From the NCBI GenBank assembly GCA_958444395.1, contig CAUCOL010000052.1, positions 1 through 9,035 of the forward strand: a stretch of DNA of 9,035 nucleotides, given 5' to 3'. The position numbers and the translations under genes were made by a program. A model generated the notes under the pieces. That model did no database searches, was not told the DNA's origin, and was given only the letters and a program-made list of their open reading frames with translations. The DNA comes from an uncultured Lachnospiraceae bacterium (lineage in GTDB: Bacteria; Bacillota; Clostridia; Lachnospirales; Lachnospiraceae). Shown here in pieces: positions 1-4,896 of this stretch. Positions within the stretch are counted from its first letter, which is position 1. The number at the start of each line of letters is the position of its first letter.

Positions 1-369
1 ATCAGAATGGTCGCAGTTAATATTGATCGGACCGGATAAGGTACGGTTGACCAGTGCCAACGCCAGTGGCAGACGATTGGAAGCTGCCAGCAGCAGTTCT
101 TCCCACATCAGTGCCAGACCGGCTGAGGATGTCGCTGTCAGACTTCTTGCACCGGCAGCCTGTGCACCGATCGTGGCACTCATGGATGAATGCTCACTCT
201 CGACCGGAATAAACTCTGTGTCCATCTCTCCATTGGCAATATAGGTAGAAACCATCTGTGGAATCTCTGTAGAAGGGGTGATCGGGAATGCCGGCATAAC
301 ATCTGGGTTGATCTGACGGATTGCGCACGATACCGCCTCATTTCCTGACATACGTTCTTTAATAGACAT
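1..369 (-). CDS. porA: Pyruvate:ferredoxin oxidoreductase alpha subunit, N-terminal part (cut by left edge)
   Basis: Alpha subunit of the four-subunit 2-oxoacid:ferredoxin oxidoreductase, a cytoplasmic enzyme that converts pyruvate and CoA to acetyl-CoA and CO2 and passes electrons to ferredoxin. The first 123 codons are present and the frame is open to base 1. Visible marks are AFPITPSTEIP (about residues 28-38), PVESEHSSMSA (about 55-65), TATSSAGLALM and the stretch NRTLSGPININCDHSD at the edge. That last stretch is characteristic of PorA; as I recall them, VorB proteins differ there. The ATG lies in the sequence TAATG, so it overlaps the porD stop codon by one base. An AAGGAGG site 10 nt upstream, inside the end of porD, serves it, which suggests translational coupling. 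The thiamine-diphosphate-binding beta subunit (porB) should lie beyond the left edge. A sister 2-oxoacid specificity cannot be fully excluded from this fragment. Confidence 0.93.
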   Translation of the reverse strand, partial: MSIKERMSGNEAVSCAIRQINPDVMPAFPITPSTEIPQMVSTYIANGEMDTEFIPVESEHSSMSATIGAQAAGARSLTATSSAGLALMWEELLLAASNRLPLALALVNRTLSGPININCDHSD

Positions 370-674
370 TAGTTTGCACCCTCCTTCATCTCGATTGCTC
401 CAAATGGACAGACATTTGCACAGATCCCGCATCCCTTGCAGTGATCCATATCAAAAGCCAGTCGCTTTCCATCTTTCACTGGGATACTCACATCCGGACA
501 GACCGGTGCACATAACAGACACTGCTTGCATTTGTCCTCATGAAATACCGGTGTGTTCGTTCTCCACTCACCTGTTTTGAATAATTTGGAAGTACCACCG
601 GCAAATACCATCAGTCCTTCTGTCAACTCCTGATGCGGAGTCTTCTCATTAATCTTCGTAATATCTGTTCTCAT
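369..674 (-). CDS. porD: Pyruvate:ferredoxin oxidoreductase delta subunit (2x[4Fe-4S] ferredoxin-like)
   Basis: A 101-residue iron-sulfur subunit that carries electrons from the catalytic alpha/beta part of POR to external ferredoxin. Two bacterial-ferredoxin motifs of the form CxxCxxCxxxCP are visible: C49, C52, C55, C59 and C79, C82, C85, C89, enough for two [4Fe-4S] clusters. The N-terminal 45 residues, including GEWRTNTPVF, are the usual docking extension of the delta subunit. The size is normal for the family (about 100 residues). The ATG has a GGAGG site 4 nt upstream and begins 22 nt after the porG stop. The stop codon shares a base with the porA start. The order gamma-delta-alpha is the one known from Thermotoga-type por operons. 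Confidence 0.95.
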   Translation of the reverse strand: MRTDITKINEKTPHQELTEGLMVFAGGTSKLFKTGEWRTNTPVFHEDKCKQCLLCAPVCPDVSIPVKDGKRLAFDMDHCKGCGICANVCPFGAIEMKEGAN

Positions 675-696
675 CTTTCCTCCATCAAAGCACAGT

Positions 697-1305
697 CTAT
701 GCGCTCATATCCTCACTGTTTTCTTCTAATGCTTCTTCCATCTTGTCATAAGCCATCTCCAACGCCTGCATATTTCCGTCGATCACTTCCGGCTTTTTGG
801 CAAATTTATGCTGATAGGATGCACGCATCTCAGCGAAGAATTTATCTCTTGGCATAATACCACTGACTGCTACAGTCGCTGCCAGCATAGGAGAGTTCGG
901 GAAGTTCTTGCCCAATGTCTCTACAGAGATCTTTCTGGCATCTACTGTATATACTCTGCCTTCGTAGCCGTTCAGCTGATCCATGATCTCTTCCTTCTGC
1001 TTCGGTGTGTTTACAATGATCGCACCGTTTTTCTTTAAGCCGGCTGTCACGTCTACTGTATGTAACAAAGTCTCATCTACGACTACTACATAGTCCGGAT
1101 GATAAATATTGGAATGAACACGGATCTTATCAGCACTGATACGATTATAAGCCGTAATAGGTGCACCCATTCTTTCAGGACCATACTCAGGAAATCCCTG
1201 AACATTCTGTCCTGTCTTAAAAGCAACATCAGCCAATAAAAGAGCTGCTGTCTTTGCACCCTGGCCACCACGTCCATGCCATCTGATCTCAATACCGTTC
1301 TTCAT
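697..1305 (-). CDS. porG: Pyruvate:ferredoxin oxidoreductase gamma subunit
   Basis: A 202-residue gamma subunit of the POR complex (2-oxoacid oxidoreductase gamma family), cytoplasmic, contributing to CoA binding and complex assembly. Family marks are IEIRWHGRGGQGAKTAA at residues 5-21, GFPEYGPERMGAP in the following third, VVVVDETLL, and the PNSPMLAA segment. These resemble Thermotoga PorG closely. I chose the ATG at 1305 because a clean GGAGG lies 6 nt upstream (1312-1316) and the protein then begins directly at the conserved domain. A further in-frame ATG at 1350 would add 15 residues that read through a leader hairpin and is unlikely. It is the first gene of the por operon, about 100 nt downstream of a predicted promoter. 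The C-terminal tail is acidic (EEALEENSED) and not part of the conserved core. Confidence 0.95.
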   Translation of the reverse strand: MKNGIEIRWHGRGGQGAKTAALLLADVAFKTGQNVQGFPEYGPERMGAPITAYNRISADKIRVHSNIYHPDYVVVVDETLLHTVDVTAGLKKNGAIIVNTPKQKEEIMDQLNGYEGRVYTVDARKISVETLGKNFPNSPMLAATVAVSGIMPRDKFFAEMRASYQHKFAKKPEVIDGNMQALEMAYDKMEEALEENSEDMSA

Positions 1306-1310
1306 GTGTA

Positions 1311-1316
1311 TCCTCC
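1311..1316 (-). promoter_or_regulatory. porG ribosome binding site
   Basis: GGAGGA on the minus strand, with GGAGG 6 nt before the ATG at 1305. This site decides the porG start over the in-frame ATG further upstream at 1350, which has no comparable site. Confidence 0.85.
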
Positions 1317-1324
1317 ATTTCATA

Positions 1325-1340
1325 CCGATCCCCGGATCGG
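1325..1340 (-). promoter_or_regulatory. GC-rich leader hairpin directly upstream of porG RBS
   Basis: The 16-bp element CCGATCCGGGGATCGG (minus strand) is a perfect inverted repeat, with arms CCGATC and GATCGG around a CGGG loop. It stands out in an otherwise AT-rich leader and ends 8 nt before the GGAGGA of porG. There is no T-tract after it, so it is not a normal terminator. It could be an RNA stability or translation-control hairpin, or a DNA operator. Its role is inference only. Confidence 0.5.
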
Positions 1341-1411
1341 AACCTTTCAAATATTTTCTCTGTTCGTTGAAAAAAATTCAATTTCAAAAAGAAAATCAAT
1401 CAACATCCACT

Positions 1412-1439
1412 ATTATACAAAAATCCTCAAAAAAGTAAA
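1412..1439 (-). promoter_or_regulatory. Predicted sigma-A promoter of porGDA operon
   Basis: A perfect -10 TATAAT (1412-1417) is preceded by TTTACT (1434-1439, four of six matches to TTGACA) at a 16-bp spacing. Transcription would begin near 1405 and give a leader of about 100 nt. It is the best promoter match in the gap ahead of porG, and it lies downstream of the preceding terminator. Confidence 0.55.
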
Positions 1440-1444
1440 GCGAA

Positions 1445-1460
1445 AATGTATACATACATT
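1445..1460. promoter_or_regulatory. Operator-like inverted repeat upstream of por promoter
   Basis: The 16-bp element AATGTATACATACATT has perfect 7-bp arms (AATGTAT / ATACATT) around two bases. It ends 5 bp upstream of the predicted -35 box of the por promoter, a position typical of an activator site. The inner GTATAC core resembles half-sites bound by some GntR-family regulators, but assigning it to a family is a guess. Confidence 0.4.
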
Positions 1461-1530
1461 CATCGTTGTAATGAATCAATTTCACCAATCTGGTCATGCA
1501 TAGCTGAACTATCTTTCGGATTTTGCTCTT

Positions 1531-1609
1531 AAATCAAAAAATATATTAATAACTAAAATGTCACACGATCCGATCAACAGCCTGTCATGGCTATCCGAAT
1601 CGTGTGACA
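1531..1609 (-). terminator. Long hairpin terminator of the GGDEF/EAL gene
   Basis: On the minus strand, 44 nt after the stop codon, perfect 11-bp arms TGTCACACGAT (at 1599-1609) and ATCGTGTGACA (at 1559-1569) enclose 29 nt. The enclosed part can extend the stem through wobble pairs and holds an inner AGCC/GGCT stem. It is followed by a T-rich run that starts TTTTAGTT and includes TTTTTT. On the plus strand the following bases are not T-rich, so it acts mainly for the minus strand. Confidence 0.75.
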
Positions 1610-1653
1610 CCTTATTTCGGTACGATATATTAACAAGCGATCCCTTGCACAGT

Positions 1654-3552
1654 TCAACGATTTCTCTGCAAAAGAAACTGCAAAAATGTCTGTTCGGGTA
1701 CCGGCTTCTGGAAATAATACCCCTGTATGTAATCGACACCAAGTGCCGTCAGAACCTCCAGCTGTTCTTTCGTTTCGACTCCCTCTGATACCACATGCAG
1801 CTTCATATCGTGGATCATGTTCATGGCAGCCTCCATGACAAATTTCGCTTTTTTGTTCTGAAAATATGCCTGTGTCATATCCCGGTCAAACTTCACGATC
1901 TGTACCGGCATGTCCACAATATAATTTAAGTTCGAGCATCCATTTCCAAAATCATCCAAAGAGAAAGAAATGCCCCGTCCGATCATTTCCTGCATATTCT
2001 TTAACAGAATATTGCGGCTGCGGATGGAAGCTGACTCAGTGATTTCCAGATTGATACAGGACGGATCGATCTGATAGTTCTGCAGGATACGCCCATATAC
2101 CTGCGCCAGATCCTCCTGCTCACACTGTGTTACTGACAGGTTGATCTCGATATATTCCAGACCATATTTCTTCATATCCGTACGTCTGATAAACTCACAG
2201 ACCTGCACAAAAACTCTCTCTCCCAACGCTAATATCATTCCGTTATCTTCTGCAACCGGTATAAATACACCCGGAGCCAGCATACTTCCATCCCTCTTCC
2301 GGATACGTACCAGTGCTTCGGCAGACACAAAACGCTGCTGCCGGATCGAATAGATTGGCTGATAGAAAACTTCGATCCTGTCTTCTGCCAGTGCCATCTG
2401 TATCTCATTCTCTATCTTTTTTCGCCGGATCTGATCGTGGATCATCTCTTCATTTACCACGATCATGTACTGATCATCTACTGCCGCATTTTCTTTAAAA
2501 TACCGATACAGGCGGAATACATCCTCCGCTTTGGAAACCACCAGACTATTTGCCATTACGATATAAACCGGCGTGATCATCACCTCCGACTGCTGTTCCT
2601 CTGTGGCAGTCCAGGGACTCTCAAACCGTTTCCGGATCAGAGGAAGATCCGCCCACATATCCTCTTCCTTCTGATAGATCAATATAAACTCCAGCCCGAC
2701 ATTCTTAAACAATCTGGCTTTTTGAAAGGTGTTCAGAAACTGCACCACCTGCAGTATAATATCTTCCGACTGGAAATGACCAAGTCCCAGATTCTGATAG
2801 TAGTCCAGATTGACAGACACACTGGAAAAACGTTCTTTGCTCTCATACATCTGGCGCATATATTCCTTCAAGATATGCATATTGTATGCGCCGGTTTCAC
2901 GATCAATTCCCGCCTGCGGGTTTTCTAACTCAAAGAACAGGATCATAATCCCCAGAGAGGAAGCAAAGCCTACCAGAAGGTATTCATTATTCATAAACTG
3001 GATCAGGGAAGCAGCTGACCAGAGAAGCATCCATGCCAGCATAGATAATAACCGCTTCTTATTCATACGCTTTCTGTATCGGATCACCTGACAGATCGTC
3101 AACAGAACATAGCCTAAGGCAAAGAAATATGTGCATTGCACACTCCATCCATACGTATAGACCACTCCTGCCCAGTAATAGCTGTGGATCGGCAGAATAC
3201 CGATAATCACTCCCTCTACGACTCCCAGCAGAAGGCATCCCCTGCAAAAGTGCCGTAATTCATCCTTTTTCCGGTAAATATCACTACAGGTATAGATCAG
3301 ACTGCTCATCCCCAGAAAGACCAGGGATACCAGATAGGCCTTACAGACCAGAGCAACAAACCACCCCGGCAGAACGGTGCTGTTCTCGATCGCCAATACA
3401 GAGCCAATATCCAAACTGACACTGCATATTGCAACGATCAATGCCCAGATAAAAAGTTTTCCTGTCGACAGGATGCTCATCCGTTGATGCGTACAGAAAA
3501 AAGCTAACAGTAGCAATACCAAAAGCCCGCAAAACTGTATCTCTATATTCAT
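1654..3552 (-). CDS. Membrane-bound degenerate GGDEF / EAL protein, likely c-di-GMP phosphodiesterase
   Basis: A 632-residue inner-membrane protein. Residues 1-210 contain about six or seven hydrophobic segments (for example near 5-20, 31-55, 62-85, 103-121, 130-155, 168-186 and 191-208), a sensing or anchoring module I cannot name. Residues about 213-310 align with a GGDEF domain (DRETGAYN, NLDYYQNLGLGH), but the signature is VGLEF at 285-289 instead of GGDEF, so cyclase activity is unlikely. Residues about 380-630 are an EAL domain with E412-A-L, N471, E503, D533-D534 in DDFGNG, K554, E590 in SEGVET and Q610. These are the residues expected for metal-dependent hydrolysis of c-di-GMP to pGpG. 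The degenerate domain may be regulatory. The ATG at 3552 follows GGGGGG at a 6-nt distance. The gene is monocistronic between a tRNA terminator and its own hairpin terminator. Confidence 0.93.
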   Translation of the reverse strand: MNIEIQFCGLLVLLLLAFFCTHQRMSILSTGKLFIWALIVAICSVSLDIGSVLAIENSTVLPGWFVALVCKAYLVSLVFLGMSSLIYTCSDIYRKKDELRHFCRGCLLLGVVEGVIIGILPIHSYYWAGVVYTYGWSVQCTYFFALGYVLLTICQVIRYRKRMNKKRLLSMLAWMLLWSAASLIQFMNNEYLLVGFASSLGIMILFFELENPQAGIDRETGAYNMHILKEYMRQMYESKERFSSVSVNLDYYQNLGLGHFQSEDIILQVVQFLNTFQKARLFKNVGLEFILIYQKEEDMWADLPLIRKRFESPWTATEEQQSEVMITPVYIVMANSLVVSKAEDVFRLYRYFKENAAVDDQYMIVVNEEMIHDQIRRKKIENEIQMALAEDRIEVFYQPIYSIRQQRFVSAEALVRIRKRDGSMLAPGVFIPVAEDNGMILALGERVFVQVCEFIRRTDMKKYGLEYIEINLSVTQCEQEDLAQVYGRILQNYQIDPSCINLEITESASIRSRNILLKNMQEMIGRGISFSLDDFGNGCSNLNYIVDMPVQIVKFDRDMTQAYFQNKKAKFVMEAAMNMIHDMKLHVVSEGVETKEQLEVLTALGVDYIQGYYFQKPVPEQTFLQFLLQRNR

Positions 3553-3616
3553 GCATATCCCCCCATTTCAGATTCTGTCAGATCCGGCTGACAAACAATA
3601 GACTACCATTTATTCT

Positions 3617-3622
3617 ATTATA
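3617..3622 (-). promoter_or_regulatory. Possible -10 box for the GGDEF/EAL gene
   Basis: A perfect TATAAT lies about 65 nt upstream of the ATG at 3552. No good -35 box stands at 16-18 bp; the matching positions fall inside the tRNA terminator stem and read AGGTCA or GGTCAA. The promoter call is weak, but the gene needs one because a terminator precedes it. Confidence 0.35.
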
Positions 3623-3658
3623 TCAAAAGAAAAAGGATTTGACCTGCATCAAATCCTT
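3622..3658 (-). terminator. Rho-independent terminator of tRNA-Leu
   Basis: On the minus strand, perfect 10-bp arms AAGGATTTGA (3649-3658) and TCAAATCCTT (3633-3642) enclose TGCAGG and run into TTTCTTTT. It starts 12 nt after the tRNA 3' end. The last T residues touch the TATAAT box of the next gene. Confidence 0.9.
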
Positions 3659-3670
3659 CTCTTCTTAAAA

Positions 3671-3753
3671 TGCACCAGGTGGGAGTTGAACCCACACGAT
3701 GTTGCCACCGACGGATTTTGAGTCCGTTGCGTCTGCCATTCCGCCACTGGTGC
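3671..3753 (-). tRNA. tRNA-Leu, anticodon CAA
   Basis: An 83-nt class II tRNA that decodes UUG leucine codons. The acceptor stem pairs GCACCAG with CTGGTGC, followed by discriminator A. The anticodon stem ACGGA/TCCGT holds the loop CTCAAAA, giving CAA. The long variable arm CGGTG-GCAA-CATCG is typical of leucine tRNAs, and the T-arm GTGGG-TTCAACT-CCCAC is intact. The 3' CCA is not encoded (the next bases are TTTT), so it must be added by a nucleotidyltransferase. It is a single tRNA gene with its own promoter and terminator, not part of a cluster. Confidence 0.97.
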
Positions 3754-3784
3754 ATATGTCATTAAAAAACTGACAACAAAATTT

Positions 3785-3813
3785 AGTTTAGCATTATACG
3801 CCTCATTTGTCAA
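3785..3813 (-). promoter_or_regulatory. Promoter of tRNA-Leu
   Basis: A perfect -35 TTGACA (3808-3813), a 17-bp spacer, and -10 TAAACT (3785-3790) lie about 30 nt upstream of the mature tRNA end. A second TATAAT inside the spacer is too close to the -35 (9 bp) to be used with it. Confidence 0.75.
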
Positions 3814-3824
3814 CTCTTTTTCCA

Positions 3825-3863
3825 AAATAAACGAAAAAGGAAGCCGCATCCGTACGACTTCCT
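3825..3863 (-). terminator. Rho-independent terminator of cheY
   Basis: On the minus strand, AGGAAGTCG (3855-3863) pairs with CGGCTTCCT (3838-3846) over 9 bp including one G-T wobble, around an 8-nt loop. TTTTCGTTT follows. It starts 22 nt after the cheY stop and ends just ahead of the tRNA promoter, separating the two units. Confidence 0.85.
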
Positions 3864-3885
3864 CTATGTACATAACCTTATACTA

Positions 3886-4248
3886 TTATCCGATTACTTT
3901 CTTGACAGCTTCCAATACACGATCTGCCTGAAATGGCTTTACGATGAAATCCTTCGCTCCGTTCTGAATCGCCTCGATAACCATTGCCTGCTGACCCATA
4001 GCAGAACACATGATAACATTTGCTCCGGCATCTACTTCTTTGATCTTCTTTAATGCCTGAATACCATCCATCTCTGGCATCGTAATATCTAATGTTACTA
4101 AATCCGGCTTTAATTCTGCATACTTCTGAACTGCTACTACGCCATTCTCAGCTTCACCAATGACATTATAACCGCCCTTAGTGAGGATATCTTTAACCAT
4201 CATTCGCATGAATGCTGCATCATCAACAATCAAAATATTATTACCCAT
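3886..4248 (-). CDS. cheY: CheY-type single-domain response regulator
   Basis: A 120-residue receiver domain with no output domain, cytoplasmic. In classical chemotaxis CheY is phosphorylated by CheA and acts on the flagellar switch. All receiver residues are present: D9-D10 metal site, phosphoacceptor D54 in LDITMPEMDG, S82 in MCSAMGQQA, F101 and K104 in IVKPF. The sequence resembles Thermotoga maritima CheY closely, including LIVDDAAFMRMM and GAKDFIVKPFQ, and has the same 120-residue length. I chose the ATG at 4248 because GGGAG stands 7 nt upstream; the ATG two codons earlier is only 1 nt from it. The gene stands alone, driven by a consensus promoter and closed by a terminator, with no che or flagellar genes in view. 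It may serve motility, or act in another pathway in a non-motile strain. Confidence 0.93.
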   Translation of the reverse strand: MGNNILIVDDAAFMRMMVKDILTKGGYNVIGEAENGVVAVQKYAELKPDLVTLDITMPEMDGIQALKKIKEVDAGANVIMCSAMGQQAMVIEAIQNGAKDFIVKPFQADRVLEAVKKVIG

Positions 4249-4255
4249 GTTCATT

Positions 4256-4262
4256 CTCCCTT
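4256..4262 (-). promoter_or_regulatory. cheY ribosome binding site
   Basis: AAGGGAG on the minus strand. Its distance (7 nt to the ATG at 4248, 1 nt to the ATG at 4254) selects the shorter 120-residue product. Confidence 0.75.
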
Positions 4263-4310
4263 ACAAAAAATTAATAGTAGAACTCCCTAATAACCTTCAA
4301 ATCTTTTATA

Positions 4311-4339
4311 ATTATACCTCTTTTCGACAAATCTGTCAA
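4311..4339 (-). promoter_or_regulatory. Perfect consensus sigma-A promoter of cheY
   Basis: TTGACA (4334-4339), a 17-bp spacer and TATAAT (4311-4316) match the housekeeping consensus at all twelve positions. Transcription would begin near 4304, giving a leader of about 55 nt before the ATG. It is not a flagellar sigma-D-type promoter. Confidence 0.9.
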
Positions 4340-4361
4340 TAATACAAAGCAATCTATGCTT

Positions 4362-4814
4362 TTAGAAATACTTTTTATTTCCCCAGAGATTGCTTCTCTT
4401 CAGATCCAGATATTCATTATACGCCTTTTCCAAAATCTGCTTCTCATTGGAAAATTTCAGCAGATGATACGCCTCGTGGTATTTATAAAAACCGGAGTCT
4501 ACGAAGTACTCTTCCCGCTGTGGTTTGCTGAAGTAACTCTCTCCCATCATTAAATACCAGTGCACATTCTTCACCACGGTATCCTCCGGTGTATTAAACG
4601 TATACTGACTCTTTCCGACGTACTTAATGATACTGGCATCGGCACTTGTCTCTTCCTTCACTTCACGCAGTGCCGTTTCCGTATACTCCTCGCCTTCCTC
4701 CACGGTTCCTTTTGGTAAAACCCAGCCTTCATAGCGATTTTTATAATTCTTATATAACAGAAGAATCTTTCCTCTGAATATTACCACACCGCCACAGCTT
4801 GTTGCTTCAATCAT
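4362..4814 (-). CDS. Nudix hydrolase
   Basis: A 150-residue Nudix-fold protein, cytoplasmic, predicted to hydrolyse a nucleoside diphosphate linked to another group; the substrate cannot be read from the sequence. The Nudix box runs from G36 to about A58: GX5E (G36, E42), seven residues, then R50-E51-V, E54-E55. The glycine near its end (EExG in the consensus) is serine here (S57). The proline-lysine pair before the box (VLPKG) and the early GGVV strand are typical. I chose the ATG at 4814 because AAGGAGG lies exactly 7 nt upstream; a longer frame from a TTG at 4916 would overlap the PBP gene and lacks a site. It begins 82 nt after the PBP stop and may have its own promoter, so it may be only loosely tied to the cell-wall genes. 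Confidence 0.92.
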   Translation of the reverse strand: MIEATSCGGVVIFRGKILLLYKNYKNRYEGWVLPKGTVEEGEEYTETALREVKEETSADASIIKYVGKSQYTFNTPEDTVVKNVHWYLMMGESYFSKPQREEYFVDSGFYKYHEAYHLLKFSNEKQILEKAYNEYLDLKRSNLWGNKKYF

Positions 4815-4820
4815 TGCAAT

Positions 4821-4828
4821 TCCTCCTT
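4821..4828 (-). promoter_or_regulatory. Nudix gene ribosome binding site
   Basis: AAGGAGGA on the minus strand, with AAGGAGG 7 nt before the ATG at 4814. It is one of the strongest sites in the window and fixes the start of the Nudix gene. Confidence 0.9.
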
Positions 4829-4856
4829 GTGGGTGTGTACAAACTAACATACGATT

Positions 4857-4885
4857 AGTATACCCCTTTTCTTCGTGCAATGCAA
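4857..4885 (-). promoter_or_regulatory. Possible promoter of the Nudix gene
   Basis: In the 82-nt gap after the PBP gene, TTGCAT (4880-4885, three of six matches) stands 17 bp from TATACT (4857-4862, five of six). It is moderate in quality; read-through from the PBP operon is also possible because no terminator lies in the gap. Confidence 0.4.
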
Positions 4886-4896
4886 TGAAATATCTG

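Larger units (their letters stand above)
1306..1653. other. Gene-free region between PDE gene and por operon
   Basis: This 348-nt stretch has no credible gene; the small open frames across it have no family features and no good ribosome binding sites. On the minus strand, in transcription order, it holds the terminator hairpin of the GGDEF/EAL gene, an AT-rich stretch, a 16-bp inverted repeat, a sigma-A-like promoter, and a leader of about 100 nt with a GC-rich hairpin just before the porG ribosome binding site. I saw no recognisable riboswitch. Confidence 0.7.

Noticed and set aside
1306..1350. A 15-residue N-terminal extension of PorG
   Set aside because: It translates the leader hairpin and ribosome binding site; the ATG at 1305 has GGAGG at 6 nt and matches the family start.
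3553..3620. A c-di-GMP riboswitch ahead of the GGDEF/EAL gene
   Set aside because: The leader after the only -10 candidate is about 60 nt, too short for a GEMM-type aptamer, and none of its conserved segments are visible.
4335..4361. Terminator after the Nudix gene (AAAGC / GCTTT around seven bases)
   Set aside because: The stem has only five base pairs and the following sequence is a weak T-tract that already belongs to the cheY promoter; I do not call it.
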